Shown here: positions 26,733 to 35,978 of the stretch, one piece after another | How positions within the stretch are numbered: position 1 is the first letter of the stretch | How the letters are laid out: each line of letters opens with the position of its first letter | NCBI RefSeq assembly: GCF_000300975.2 | Contig: NZ_AEEC02000028.1 | Span: 1-64,000 of the forward strand | DNA: 64,000 nt | Direction: 5' to 3' | Source of the DNA: Herbaspirillum frisingense GSF30 | GTDB lineage: Bacteria; Pseudomonadota; Gammaproteobacteria; Burkholderiales; Burkholderiaceae_D | The notes under the pieces: generated by a model | What the model was told of the DNA's origin: nothing | Seen by the model: only the letters and a program-made list of their open reading frames with translations | Database searches by the model: none | Position numbers and translations under genes: made by a program

Positions 26733-28301
26733 ATGAGCGCGCTCCACTCCGTTGCCGAGATCCGCCAAGTCGAACAACAGGCCCTGTCCGCCCTGCCCCC
26801 TTACACCCTGATGCAACGTGCCGGCGCCGCCATTGCCGAGCTGGCGCAGCAATTGCTGTGCTCGGCCACGGTGTCATCGCCGTCTGTCCTGGTGCTGGCC
26901 GGCCCGGGCAACAACGGCGGCGACGCGCTGGAGGCGGCCTGGCTGCTGGAAGAAGCGGGGATCGAAGTCAGCGTGCAATTGCATGCCGACGAAAGCCGCC
27001 AGCCAGAAGATGCGCGGCGTGCACTGGCCCGCGTGCGCGAAGCCGAAATCCAGTTCATCGACGATCTGAGCGACACCGCCTTGCGCGCCCAGTCCTGGGC
27101 GCTGGTGATCGACGGCCTGTTCGGCATCGGCCTGGCACGCCCGCCCGGCCCCAGGCTGCGGCCCATCATCGACTACATCAACAGCCTGCGCTGTCCGGTG
27201 CTGTCCATCGATGTTCCCAGCGGCCTGAATGCCGATACCGGCAGCATCGTCGGCGGACGTGAGGGACTGGCCGTGCAGGCCACCCATACCATTACCTTCA
27301 TCTCCGACAAGCCCGGTCTGCACACCTGTGATGGCAGCGACCATAGCGGCCATATCGTGCTGGAACCGCTGGAGATCGACGATAGCCATTTCCCGCCAGC
27401 CCGCGCCTTCCTCAACGGACCACAATGCTTCGCCACCGCGCTCAAGCCGCGTGCCAACAACAGCCACAAGGGCAGCTATGGCGATGTCATCGTGGTGGGT
27501 GGTGCACGCGGCATGGCCGGTGCGCCGGTGCTGGCTGCGCGCACGGCGGCCTTCAGCGGTGCCGGGCGGGTCTATGTGGCCTTCGTCGACGAAGGTCCGG
27601 CCTATGACGACAAGCACCCGGAACTGATGTTCCGCCTGGCCGACCGGGTCGAGTTCGGTGCCAGCGCGGCGCTGGTGATCGGCCCCGGCATGGGCACCTC
27701 GCGCCATGCGCATGACATCCTGGCGCGCGCACTGGACAGCGAGGCCGACATCGTCATCGATGCCGATGCCCTGAACCTGATCTCGGCCGAACCGTCCCTG
27801 CAGCACAAGCTGCACCGACGCCACCAGGCCGGTGCCGAGATCACCAGCATCATCACGCCCCATCCGCTGGAGGCGGCCCGCCTGCTCGACAGCAGCACCC
27901 AGCAGATCCAGCAGAACCGCCCGCAGGCAGCGCGCCTGCTGGCCCGCCAGTTCAACGCCATCACCGTGCTCAAGGGCGCGGGGACGGTCATCGCCTTCCC
28001 CGATGGCGAAATCCTCATCAACCCCAGCGGCAACCCGGCGCTCTCCACTGCCGGTACCGGCGACGTCCTCTCGGGCCTGTGTGGTGCGCTGCTGGCGCAA
28101 GGCTGGCCGACCCGCGCCGCTGCCCTGGCTGCCACCTGGATCCACGGCGCCGCCGCCGATCAGCTGGTGGGTGCAGGACTGGGCCCGGTGGGGCTGACCG
28201 CAAGCGAATTCATTCCCGCCATCCGGGCGGTGTTCAACCAGATCATCCGAGACCATGTCCAGCGCCGTCCTGCCGCATCCCCGCATCGCCCCCAGCCATA
28301 A
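26733..28301 (+). CDS. nnr: Bifunctional NAD(P)H-hydrate epimerase / ADP-dependent dehydratase
   Basis: 522 residues. The N-terminal YjeF epimerase domain (about 1-220) has LVLAGPGNNGGDALEAAWLL and LSIDVPSGLNADTG. The C-terminal ribokinase-like dehydratase (about 230-510) has VVGGARGMAGAPVLAARTA, LVIGPGMG and NPSGNPALSTAGTGDVLSG, the nucleotide-binding signature. It repairs NADHX and NADPHX formed by hydration of NAD(P)H. Its 3' end overlaps the next gene by 47 bases. Confidence 0.95.
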   Translation: MSALHSVAEIRQVEQQALSALPPYTLMQRAGAAIAELAQQLLCSATVSSPSVLVLAGPGNNGGDALEAAWLLEEAGIEVSVQLHADESRQPEDARRALARVREAEIQFIDDLSDTALRAQSWALVIDGLFGIGLARPPGPRLRPIIDYINSLRCPVLSIDVPSGLNADTGSIVGGREGLAVQATHTITFISDKPGLHTCDGSDHSGHIVLEPLEIDDSHFPPARAFLNGPQCFATALKPRANNSHKGSYGDVIVVGGARGMAGAPVLAARTAAFSGAGRVYVAFVDEGPAYDDKHPELMFRLADRVEFGASAALVIGPGMGTSRHAHDILARALDSEADIVIDADALNLISAEPSLQHKLHRRHQAGAEITSIITPHPLEAARLLDSSTQQIQQNRPQAARLLARQFNAITVLKGAGTVIAFPDGEILINPSGNPALSTAGTGDVLSGLCGALLAQGWPTRAAALAATWIHGAAADQLVGAGLGPVGLTASEFIPAIRAVFNQIIRDHVQRRPAASPHRPQP

Positions 28302-29199
28302 GCTGGGCATCCTGTTTCTCATCGCCGGGCTGTGGACGCTGTCGCTACTGGATACCGCAGGCAAGCTGCTGGCCCTGGCCGGCTACCACGTGGTGATGAT
28401 TGCCTGGATGCGCTACACCATCAATCTGCTGTTCATGGCCGTGACCCTGGCGCCGCTGTACCAGCGCCGGCACGGGCGCAGCATCCTGCGGTCCAACCGG
28501 CTCGGCCTGCAACTGGGGCGCGGTGCGCTGCTGCTGGCGTCGACGCTGATCTTCTTTTCGGTCCTGAAGATCGTGCCGCTGGCTGAAGGGACTGCCATGA
28601 ATTTCTGTGCACCCCTGATCGTGCTGGCGATCTCACCCTGGCTACTGGGCGAACGCAGCTATCTCTCGCGCTGGATCGCGGTGCTGGTCGGTTTTACGGG
28701 CATGTTGATCGTGATCCGCCCCAGTGGCGACATTCCACCGCACGGGGTGGCGCTGGGGCTGGTGTCGGCACTGACGATGGCATTCATGTCCATCCTCAAC
28801 CGCAAGGCCAGCCAGGCCGACAATCCCATGGTGACGCTGTTCTACGGTGCGCTGGTGGGCAGCGTGCTGTCGACGCTGATGGTGCCTTTCTTCTGGAGCG
28901 CCCATACGCCGACCGCCATCGAGCTGGCGATCCTGGTGTCCACCGGCATTACCAGCACCATCGGCCACTTCCTGCAGAACACCGCCTACCGGCATGCCGA
29001 AGCCTCGGTGCTGACGCCCTTCTTCTATGCCCAGATCATCTCGGCCTCGGGCATGGGCTGGCTGGTGTTCGGGCAATTCCCCGACAGCATCACGGTGCTG
29101 GGCATCGCCATCATCTGCGCCAGCGGGATCGGCATCGCCTATATCGAGCACAAACGCGCCCATCCGCTGCCGCCGGCCGATCCGATGGAAGCGGTCTGA
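28255..29199 (+). CDS. DMT-superfamily (EamA) permease
   Basis: 314 residues with ten membrane helices in two EamA repeats: KLGILFLIAGLWTLSLLDTAGKLL ... RSNRLGLQLGRGALLLASTLIFFSVLKIVPLAEGTAM, then GVALGLVSALTMAFMSILNRKAS to the end. The pattern PLAEGTAMNFCAPLIVLAIS resembles RhaT/S-adenosylmethionine-uptake-like carriers. The start overlaps the nnr gene by 47 bases in another frame. The substrate is unknown. Confidence 0.85.
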   Translation: MSSAVLPHPRIAPSHKLGILFLIAGLWTLSLLDTAGKLLALAGYHVVMIAWMRYTINLLFMAVTLAPLYQRRHGRSILRSNRLGLQLGRGALLLASTLIFFSVLKIVPLAEGTAMNFCAPLIVLAISPWLLGERSYLSRWIAVLVGFTGMLIVIRPSGDIPPHGVALGLVSALTMAFMSILNRKASQADNPMVTLFYGALVGSVLSTLMVPFFWSAHTPTAIELAILVSTGITSTIGHFLQNTAYRHAEASVLTPFFYAQIISASGMGWLVFGQFPDSITVLGIAIICASGIGIAYIEHKRAHPLPPADPMEAV

Positions 29200-29205
29200 G
29201 CAGGC

Positions 29206-29928
29206 TCAGAGCAGGCGTCCGGCCGCGATGGTCAGGGTGCGCTCACAACGCGCGGCGATGCCGTTGTCGTGGGTGACCAGCACCAGGGTGGAGCCGCGTT
29301 CGCGGTTCAGTTCAAACATCAACTGGATGACCGATTCGCCGGTGGCCGCGTCCAGGCTGCCGGTGGGCTCGTCGGCGAACAGCAGCGGCGGTTCGGTGAC
29401 GAAGGCGCGGGCCAGCGCCACGCGCTGCTGCTCGCCCCCGGAGAGGTACTTGGGATAATGCTTCAGGCGGCTGCCCAGGCCGACCCGGCCCAGCATCTGC
29501 TCGGCCTTGGCGCGGGCCTGGCCATCGCCGCGCAGCTCCAGCGGCAGCATGACGTTTTCCAGGGCGTTCAAGTGCCCGAGCAACTGGAAGGACTGGAACA
29601 CGAAGCCCAGCTTGCGCTTGCGCAGCAACGCCCGGCCGTCTTCATCGAGGGCGTAGATGTCTTCGCCATCGAGCCGCACGGAACCTTCGCTGGGGGTATC
29701 CAGTCCAGCCAGCAGGCCCAGCAAGGTGGACTTGCCGGAGCCGGAGGCGCCGACGATGGCCACCGTGGTACCGGCGGCCACGGTAAAATCGATGTCGCTC
29801 AAGATAGTCAAACGCCCACCGGGTGCGGCGACATCGGCAACATGTTTGGATAACTGAAGGACTTCAATGGCTGCAACGACGGCGGATTGTGCGGTATCGG
29901 TATCAGTATCGGGAAGGGAAGCAGGCAT
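29206..29928 (-). CDS. ybbA: ABC transporter ATP-binding protein YbbA
   Basis: 240 residues from the ATG at 29928, or 243 from 29937. Walker [10 protein letters not shown], signature LSGGEQQRVALARA, Walker B LLFADEPTGSLD and H-loop LVTHD are intact. It is of the LolD/MacB-ATPase type ([24 protein letters not shown]). The gene is divergent from tesA, as in E. coli, where ybbA is followed by the permease ybbP. No ybbP-type permease follows here: the DMT gene converges on it. Its permease partner must lie elsewhere. Confidence 0.85.
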   Translation of the reverse strand: MPASLPDTDTDTAQSAVVAAIEVLQLSKHVADVAAPGGRLTILSDIDFTVAAGTTVAIVGASGSGKSTLLGLLAGLDTPSEGSVRLDGEDIYALDEDGRALLRKRKLGFVFQSFQLLGHLNALENVMLPLELRGDGQARAKAEQMLGRVGLGSRLKHYPKYLSGGEQQRVALARAFVTEPPLLFADEPTGSLDAATGESVIQLMFELNRERGSTLVLVTHDNGIAARCERTLTIAAGRLL

Positions 29929-30604
29929 GCAGGGCAATCAGGCAAGGGGGGCCGGGAGGGGCGCGGCGCGCACCAGCGTAATGGGCTGGCTGCTGCGGCT
30001 ACTGGCGGGCGTCGCCCTGGTGCTGGCGACGGCGAGCGCTTATTCTGCCCCAAAAAACCTGCTTGTGCTCGGTGACAGCCTGTCGGCCGAATATGGCCTG
30101 CAACGCGGCACCGGCTGGACCGGGCTGCTGCAGCAACGGCTGCAGCAGGACAAATCGGAACTGCGGGTGGTCAACGCCAGCATCAGCGGCGACACCACCA
30201 TCGGCGGACGCAATCGCCTGCCGGCGCTGATGACGCAGCACCAGCCGGACATCCTGGTGATCGAACTGGGCGCCAACGACGCGCTGCGCGGCCTGCCGCT
30301 CAAGACCAGCCAGGACAACCTGCAGGCCATGATCGACCTGGCCCGCCAGCAAAAGGCCAAGGTGCTGCTGATCGGCATGCAGATTCCGCCCAATTACGGC
30401 CCGGACTACACGCGCCGCTTCGCCGCGATGTACCAGGACCTGGCCAAGGCCAACAAGGTGGCGCTGGTACCGTTCTTCTTCGAGGGCATTGCCGCCGACC
30501 TGTCGCTGTTCCAGGCTGACCGCATCCACCCCAACGAACAAGCCCAGCCCAGGCTGCTGGACAATGTCTGGCCACACCTGAAGCCGCTGCTGGGCAAGAA
30601 GTAG
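29927..30604 (+). CDS. tesA: Periplasmic GDSL esterase / thioesterase I / lysophospholipase TesA
   Basis: 225 residues from the ATG at 29927, preceded by GGAAGGGAAG. Starts at 29867 or 29981 are possible. A signal peptide with core GWLLRLLAGVALVLATASAYSA precedes the SGNH hydrolase. Block I is VLGDSLSAEYG with the Ser nucleophile, block II has the Gly in SISGDTT, block III is ELGANDALRG and block V is DRIHPN with Asp and His. The start region overlaps that of ybbA head to head. Confidence 0.9.
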   Translation: MQGNQARGAGRGAARTSVMGWLLRLLAGVALVLATASAYSAPKNLLVLGDSLSAEYGLQRGTGWTGLLQQRLQQDKSELRVVNASISGDTTIGGRNRLPALMTQHQPDILVIELGANDALRGLPLKTSQDNLQAMIDLARQQKAKVLLIGMQIPPNYGPDYTRRFAAMYQDLAKANKVALVPFFFEGIAADLSLFQADRIHPNEQAQPRLLDNVWPHLKPLLGKK

Positions 30605-30622
30605 ATCCCCCGCCCTGAAAGC

Positions 30623-30660
30623 CGAAGCCCCTGCCGCCGTCACCGGCGCCAGGGGCTTCG
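30623..30660. terminator. Bidirectional hairpin between tesA and the amidotransferase gene
   Basis: cgaagcccctg (30623-30633) pairs with caggggcttcg (30650-30660); the loop contains a further ccgccg/cggcg pairing. It sits between two convergent genes. Confidence 0.65.
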
Positions 30661-30692
30661 TTCATCCAGGAGAAGAACCGGACAGCTACGCC

Positions 30693-31412
30693 TCAATGGC
30701 GCGCGTACAGGTCCAGGAAACGGCGCAGCAGCCCGGTCGATTGCGGGGTTGCACTGACCTTTTCGCACAGGGCCTGGGCGTCGATGCCGCAGCCACGGTA
30801 GATGTCGGTGTAGTAGCGCAGGTGGGCGCGCACGAACTCGGGCGAAAACTCCGGGTGGAACTGGGTCGAGTAGACGTTGTGCTTGTGCTTGATCACGTGG
30901 TGCGGGTCCATCGGCGAACGGGCCATGACGATGGCGTCCTTGGGCGGCCGCAGCACCGACTGCATATGCAGCATGTGCGCCGGGAAGGCCTCTGGCAGCA
31001 CGCCCAGCAATTCATCCTGACGGCAGCATTCCAGCGTTTCCACGTGCATGGTGCCAGCAGCCCGGCCGGCCGGGTTGTAGCCGACTTCACCGCCGAAGGC
31101 ATGGGTCAGCAGCTGGTGGCCGTAGCAGATGCCGAACATCGGCGTATCCAGGTCGGCGGCGTCGCGGATCCATTCGGCGGTGCGCTCGCTCCAGTCTTCC
31201 TTGTCGGTCACCATGGCCGGCGAACCGGTGATGAAGACGGCCCGATAGCTGCGCGGGCAGGACGGGCGCTCCCCTTCATAGACGGTCACGACTTCGATTT
31301 CGGTGTGGCACAGACCGGCGGCGCAACCTATCTGGTCGGCATAACCACCATAGTTGGTCTTGAGGGCAGGATTGGCATCGCCGGTTTGGATGATCAGGAC
31401 TGGGGCAGGCAT
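30693..31412 (-). CDS. Class I glutamine amidotransferase (GMP synthase-like, stand-alone)
   Basis: 239 residues from the ATG at 31412. A start 12 codons earlier (31448) has a better AAGGA site. The catalytic Cys is in MFGICYGHQLLTHAFGG, the His in STQFHPEFSPE (Glu follows two residues later). VFITGSPAMVTDKEDWSERTAEWI is typical of the GATase1-like GMP-synthase-related group. No synthase domain is attached, so it probably hydrolyses glutamine or a gamma-glutamyl bond for an unlinked partner. It has a palindromic upstream region. Confidence 0.85.
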   Translation of the reverse strand: MPAPVLIIQTGDANPALKTNYGGYADQIGCAAGLCHTEIEVVTVYEGERPSCPRSYRAVFITGSPAMVTDKEDWSERTAEWIRDAADLDTPMFGICYGHQLLTHAFGGEVGYNPAGRAAGTMHVETLECCRQDELLGVLPEAFPAHMLHMQSVLRPPKDAIVMARSPMDPHHVIKHKHNVYSTQFHPEFSPEFVRAHLRYYTDIYRGCGIDAQALCEKVSATPQSTGLLRRFLDLYARH

Positions 31413-31570
31413 AAAAACGTGGTCGGTATTCAGGGCAAAACATGGCATCGGAAGCATTCCTTGTGGGAAATACACCGAGCAATGCCTTCGAACTTCGACT
31501 GGAGGCAGCGACAACTTTACGGCAGCCGTTTATTCCAAAAACGGCGCAAGATGGCATGCGGATGACATTA

Positions 31571-31617
31571 TTTTCACTTCATCAGCACAATATGTGCATT
31601 TTCTCGCTGAGTGAAAA
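31571..31617. promoter_or_regulatory. Nested palindrome upstream of the amidotransferase gene
   Basis: TTTTCACT (31571-31578) and AGTGAAAA (31610-31617) are perfect inverted repeats. Inside lie CAGC/GCTG and the central GCACAATATGTGC (31585-31597). The three layers are roughly concentric. It is about 160 bases before the amidotransferase start and could be an operator. Confidence 0.5.
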
Positions 31618-31751
31618 CTGACCGGGACTGACAAGATCAGCCGAAATCCCGAGGGATAAAAACAGAGAAAGGTCCATCCCCGAACCCTGCTCTTTTGTGC
31701 ATCCCCGCCTGTGCATCCCGCATGCAGGCTGCGCCAGTGTCCATGATGAAA

Positions 31752-31778
31752 CAAAAAAGGCCGCTGGAAAAGCGGCCT
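31752..31778 (-). terminator. Rho-independent terminator of ppiD
   Basis: aggccgct (31758-31765) pairs with agcggcct (31771-31778). On the minus strand a run of six Ts follows. Confidence 0.85.
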
Positions 31779-31894
31779 CGGTAAATATTTTAGTAAATTG
31801 TGGCAGACATGCCGACAACTCCCCTGAACTGGGCGGGGCTGCGCGCCGATTCACGATCCCGGTGCGCGCATGCCCCGTCGCGGGTCACGCCAGC

Positions 31895-33814
31895 TTACTT
31901 GGCGGCGTCATCCGCGCTGACTGCAGCGGCACCCTTGAGCAGCTTGGTCTTGGCCTTCTCGCGCAGGTAGTCCAGGTAAGCCAGGGCTTCCTGTTGCGAC
32001 AAGGCGGCCACGATCTGTTCCTGCTCGGCCTTGCGGCGGGCGGTGTCGACGGTCTTGGGCTGTTCCACCTTGGTGACGCGGTAGATCTGGTAACCCAGGC
32101 CCTGCGTCTCGGCGCCGACGTAGGCCGGCAGCTTGGCGGTATCGGCCTTCATGACGGCATTGAAGGCTTCCTGAGTCCAGCCGTCGGACTTCACGCGCGA
32201 GACCACCTTGGCATCGCTGAAACCGGTGGCGTCATCCTTGGCCTGCAGCTGTGCCAGGCGTTCCTGGCCGGCCTTGACCGCCAGTGCCTGTTCTTCCTGC
32301 TGCAGCACGGCCTTTTGCACATCGGCCTTGACCTCCTCGAACGGACGCTTGGCCACCGGCTTGTAGCTGGTCATGCGGCCGGCCACCAGGGTATTGGGGG
32401 CAGTCTGCACGGCTTCGGTATTGTGCTTGGCCTTGATCACGTCGTCGGTAAACAACGCCGTCAGGAACTTGGCATTGTTGTACGGCAGCGGGCCAGCGGC
32501 CGGGTTGAGCGCACGGGTCACGCCGGTGGCGGTCTGGATCTTCAGCTTGAGCTTGTCGGAGACCGCCTTGAGGCTGTCGCCGTTTTCATAGACCAGGTTG
32601 TTGAACTGGTCGGCCATTTCCGAATACTTCTTGGCGGCGATCTGCTTCTTGATCTCGGCGCCGATCTCGGCCTTGACCGATTCCAGCGGCTTGACGGCGG
32701 CCGGCTTGATGCCGGTCACTTCGATCACGTGATAGCCGAAGTCGGATTCCACCGGATCGCTGATCTCGCCCTGCTTGAGGCTGAAGGCAGCATCTTCGAA
32801 GGGTTTGACCATGGCGCCCTTGGCAAAGTAGCCCAGGTCGCCACCGTTTTCAGCCGAACCCGGGTCCTGCGAGTTGGCCTTGGCCAGCTTGGCGAAGTCG
32901 CCCGGGTTCTTGCGCAGTTGCGCCACCAGGCCTTCGGCCTTGGCCTTGGCAGCAGCCTTCTCGGCTGCCGGCGCATCCTTCTTGACGGTGATCAGGATGT
33001 GGCTGGCACGACGCTGTTCTTCGGTGGCGTACTGCTTCTGGTTCTGCTCGTAGTAAGCCTTGATGTCGTCGTCGGTAACGGCAGCCTGGGCGGCCACGGC
33101 GGCAGCGTCCAGCACCACGTATTCGATGTCGGCCTGCTCCGGGGTCTCGAAGCGGGCGCCGTTCTTGTCATAGTAGGCCTTGAGCATGTCGTCGCTCACC
33201 TTGACCTGGGCGGCATAGCTGTCCGGCTTGAAGTTGAGCATCTGCACCGTGCGTTCCTGATCGTTCAGGTTCGACAGGTTCTCGGCCACGGTCCGGGGCG
33301 CGAAGGCAGTGCTCTGGATGGCCGCGTTCAACTGCTGCACGGCCATTTCACGGCGCAGGCCGGCTTCGTAGGACTTGGGCGTCATGCCCTGGGCTGCCAG
33401 CAGCACGCGATACTGTTCATTGTCGAAGCTGCCGTCCGGCTTGGTCAGGCCGGGGATCTGCAGGATGCTCTGCTGCAGCACCTGGTCCGGCACCACCAGC
33501 TTGTTGGCCACCACTTCGGCACCCAGAGCGCGCTGGGCGATCAGGTTGTCCAGGATGGCGCGACGCGCCTGCGGGCTATCGAAGATCTTGCTATCGAACT
33601 GGTTACCGTACACCTGGCGCATGCGCTCCAGTTGCTGGCGGTGCGCGGCGTCCCATTCTTCCTTGGTGATGGTCTGGCCGGCCACCTTGGCCACGCCGCT
33701 GTCGTCGGTCAGGCGGCTATAGCCCTCCAGGCCGAAGAAGGCGAACGACGGGAAGATGAACAGCAGCAGCAGGAACTGCATCAGGCGCTGGTGAGTACGA
33801 ATGAAATCAAACAT
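31895..33814 (-). CDS. ppiD: Inner-membrane-anchored chaperone / parvulin PpiD
   Basis: 639 residues. The start [28 protein letters not shown] gives a short cytoplasmic tail and a single membrane anchor. A SurA-like chaperone region follows ([32 protein letters not shown]). The rotamase domain is [16 protein letters not shown] ... [18 protein letters not shown] ... [10 protein letters not shown] (about 260-355), then a long C-terminal part. It assists folding of newly translocated envelope proteins at the Sec translocon. The longer frame begins at a TTG and is rejected. Confidence 0.95.
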   Translation of the reverse strand: MFDFIRTHQRLMQFLLLLFIFPSFAFFGLEGYSRLTDDSGVAKVAGQTITKEEWDAAHRQQLERMRQVYGNQFDSKIFDSPQARRAILDNLIAQRALGAEVVANKLVVPDQVLQQSILQIPGLTKPDGSFDNEQYRVLLAAQGMTPKSYEAGLRREMAVQQLNAAIQSTAFAPRTVAENLSNLNDQERTVQMLNFKPDSYAAQVKVSDDMLKAYYDKNGARFETPEQADIEYVVLDAAAVAAQAAVTDDDIKAYYEQNQKQYATEEQRRASHILITVKKDAPAAEKAAAKAKAEGLVAQLRKNPGDFAKLAKANSQDPGSAENGGDLGYFAKGAMVKPFEDAAFSLKQGEISDPVESDFGYHVIEVTGIKPAAVKPLESVKAEIGAEIKKQIAAKKYSEMADQFNNLVYENGDSLKAVSDKLKLKIQTATGVTRALNPAAGPLPYNNAKFLTALFTDDVIKAKHNTEAVQTAPNTLVAGRMTSYKPVAKRPFEEVKADVQKAVLQQEEQALAVKAGQERLAQLQAKDDATGFSDAKVVSRVKSDGWTQEAFNAVMKADTAKLPAYVGAETQGLGYQIYRVTKVEQPKTVDTARRKAEQEQIVAALSQQEALAYLDYLREKAKTKLLKGAAAVSADDAAK

Positions 33815-33884
33815 GAATAGCCAATCAATAAACGATCTGGTCAATGAAGGTCAGCGAGGACTGCCGCCGGGCGTCCGCGGATAA

Positions 33885-33910
33885 CAAAAAGGGCGAACTC
33901 GCGTTCGCCC
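33885..33910 (-). terminator. Terminator of the TonB-like lipoprotein gene
   Basis: gggcgaac (33891-33898) pairs with gttcgccc (33903-33910); on the minus strand a run of five Ts follows, well before ppiD begins. Confidence 0.8.
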
Positions 33911-34019
33911 TGATCCGGCGCAAGCCCTTGGGCCCGGGACGCACAACGCACACCGTCGTGCTCGCGCGACATTATACACATGCCAATGCCCTGAGGCATC
34001 TTTGCGGCCCTGCCGCCCC

Positions 34020-34562
34020 CTAGCGGTCCATCTGGGCCAAGGCCACGCTGCGCAGCTGGAAACGGCCGTCATTATTGAACAGCCAACTCTCCGAGAGTTC
34101 GATACGGCCCTGCTTCAACAGCGCCGGTGGCGGTTTGGGAAAGGGGGCGGCCGTCTTCAGGCTGCCCAGGGCGCTGGCTTCGGCGTGCTTGTCGCGATTG
34201 CTGCGCAGGATTTCACTTTTGAGCAGATTGCCATCCCCATCGACGATGTACTTGATCACGATCACCGAGCGCAGCAACGCCTGCGGCCTTTCCACATAGA
34301 CACTGGTGAAGTTGACCTGGGAAATGCGCTTGGCCAGGTCGACCTTGTAGCCATCCACGGTGGTCGCCGTGGAGGTACCGTCTTCGGTGGTCTTTTTTTG
34401 CTCGATGAGGGTGCGCGCCAGCTCGTCACGGGTTTCCTGGGTACTTTCCGGGGCCGAGCAGGCGGCCAGCATGGCCGCCACGCCCACGCCCGAGATGGCC
34501 AATCGCCTGACCAACTGCCGGGGCGAGGTCGGCAGCCGCGCCGGCCTGGTGCGTGTATTCAT
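34020..34562 (-). CDS. Lipoprotein with TonB-C/TolA-like domain
   Basis: 180 residues with GAGGAG just before the start. The signal sequence has the lipobox LAAC (about 32-35) after a hydrophobic run (LAISGVGVAAMLAAC). A positively charged pre-sequence of about 20 residues precedes it. The C-terminal half (YIVDGDGNLLKSEILRSN, AALGSLKTAAPFPKPPPALLKQGRIELSESWLFN) resembles the TonB/TolA C-terminal domain. The usual membrane anchor and Pro-rich linker are absent. It lies alone between ppiD and the AEP operon. A role as envelope adaptor is inferred. Confidence 0.65.
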   Translation of the reverse strand: MNTRTRPARLPTSPRQLVRRLAISGVGVAAMLAACSAPESTQETRDELARTLIEQKKTTEDGTSTATTVDGYKVDLAKRISQVNFTSVYVERPQALLRSVIVIKYIVDGDGNLLKSEILRSNRDKHAEASALGSLKTAAPFPKPPPALLKQGRIELSESWLFNNDGRFQLRSVALAQMDR

Positions 34563-34849
34563 TCTGGTCTCCTCTCAGATGAACGATCTTGATTCACTCA
34601 ATGCCGCTCGTCAATGAAGGATTGGACCGCAAATCGCCGTGCCGATTCCCTGCTCCCGGGAGTCCGGGCGGGCATCCATAGCTTCAATCTATAGCAAGGA
34701 TTCTGGTCCGCTATTGCAGCAGGGGGTGTCATCCAGCAGTCATATTTTCACCGTACCATCCGCATGCTTTCCACCCCCGGCTGCGCCCCGCAACTCCGCA
34801 CGGGCGCTGCGTTTGGGCAACAACGCGAGCTAGCGAGACCACTTCCGAG

Positions 34850-35971
34850 ATGATGCAAAATCCTTCTTCCGCCGCGCTTGCGCTGCTGCCCTGCCAGGAC
34901 CCGCAGGAGCACAGCGAGACCGGCTTCCTGACCGTGCAGGGCATCGAAAAGCGCTTTGGCGCCTTCACCGCGCTGGATCGGGTATCGCTGGAAGTGCGTC
35001 GCGGCGAGATGGTCTGCCTGCTGGGGCCGTCCGGATGCGGCAAGACCACCCTGCTGCGCACCATCGCCGGGTTGGAACGCCAGGACGCCGGCCAGCTCCA
35101 CGCCGGCGGGCGCGATATCTCCCACTTGCCGCCCCAGGCGCGCGATTACGGCATCCTGTTCCAGTCCTATGCCCTGTTTCCCAACCTGACGGTGGCCGAT
35201 AACGTCGCCTACGGCCTCACCGGCATGAAGCGTGATGCACGCCGGGATCGGGTCGCGGCCATGCTGGACATGGTCGGCCTGGGCGGCAGCCAAGCCAAGT
35301 ATCCCGGCCAGCTCTCCGGCGGGCAGCAACAGCGCGTGGCACTGGCCCGCGCACTGGCGCCGTCACCGTCCCTGCTGCTGCTGGACGAACCGCTGTCGGC
35401 CCTGGATGCCCAGGTACGCGAACACCTGCAACTGGAAATCCGCCGCCTGCAAAAGCAGTTCGGCATCACCACCCTGATGGTCACCCACGATCAGGAAGAA
35501 GCCATGGTCATGGCCGACCGCATCGCCGTGATGCAGCACGGTCGCATCGAACAGTTCGGCACGCCGGCCGAGATCTACCGGCGCCCGGCCACGCCCTTCG
35601 TGGCCGACTTCATCGGCCATGCCAACTGGCTGCCCTTTACCCGCATCTCCGGCTCGCAGGTCGCGGTGGGAGCGCTGCGCCTGGAAATCCAGGCCGAGGA
35701 AGCGGAACTGCCCAGCGGCCGCCTGTTCTGCCGCCCGGAATCGATCGAACTGTTTGCCACCGACGCCACCGCCAACCGTTTCCAGGCGCGGGTGACCGAC
35801 CGCATCTACCTGGGTAACCGCTACCGCCTGGCACTGGCTGCCGACGCGCTGCCCGGCCAGACCCTGCTGGCCGATGTCAGCGACCAGGCCCATGAACGCC
35901 TGGCCGCCCTGCCCGCCAACGACGGCCTGTGGGTGGCCCTGCCGCGCCAGGCCCTGCAGGTGTTTGCCTGA
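34850..35971 (+). CDS. phnT: 2-Aminoethylphosphonate ABC transporter, ATP-binding subunit
   Basis: 373 residues. Walker A GPSGCGKTT, signature [15 protein letters not shown], Walker B LLLLDEPLSALDAQV and H-loop MVTHDQEEAM are intact. A C-terminal TOBE-like domain (about 270-360) ends the protein. It is of the PotA/FbpC type. I call it the AEP-transport ATPase (PhnT2 type) because of its three partners. ATG at 34850 and 34853 are both possible. The permease start overlaps nothing and follows after 7 bases. Confidence 0.85.
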   Translation: MMQNPSSAALALLPCQDPQEHSETGFLTVQGIEKRFGAFTALDRVSLEVRRGEMVCLLGPSGCGKTTLLRTIAGLERQDAGQLHAGGRDISHLPPQARDYGILFQSYALFPNLTVADNVAYGLTGMKRDARRDRVAAMLDMVGLGGSQAKYPGQLSGGQQQRVALARALAPSPSLLLLDEPLSALDAQVREHLQLEIRRLQKQFGITTLMVTHDQEEAMVMADRIAVMQHGRIEQFGTPAEIYRRPATPFVADFIGHANWLPFTRISGSQVAVGALRLEIQAEEAELPSGRLFCRPESIELFATDATANRFQARVTDRIYLGNRYRLALAADALPGQTLLADVSDQAHERLAALPANDGLWVALPRQALQVFA

Positions 35972-35978
35972 ATCTGCG

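Larger units (their letters stand above)
31413..31894. other. Intergenic region with palindrome and ppiD terminator
   Basis: 482 bases between the amidotransferase start and the ppiD stop. It holds a nested palindrome (31571-31617) and a terminator (31752-31778). G+C is visibly lower than in flanking genes. No convincing protein gene was seen. Confidence 0.6.

Noticed and set aside
31697-33820. 707-codon plus-strand frame opposite ppiD
   Set aside because: Antisense shadow of ppiD; composition (Gly, Leu, His, Asp) is the usual mirror of high-G+C codons.
33851-34019. tRNA or hup gene upstream of ppiD
   Set aside because: This region often carries such genes in other bacteria, but only a terminator and no cloverleaf or HU-like frame is seen here.
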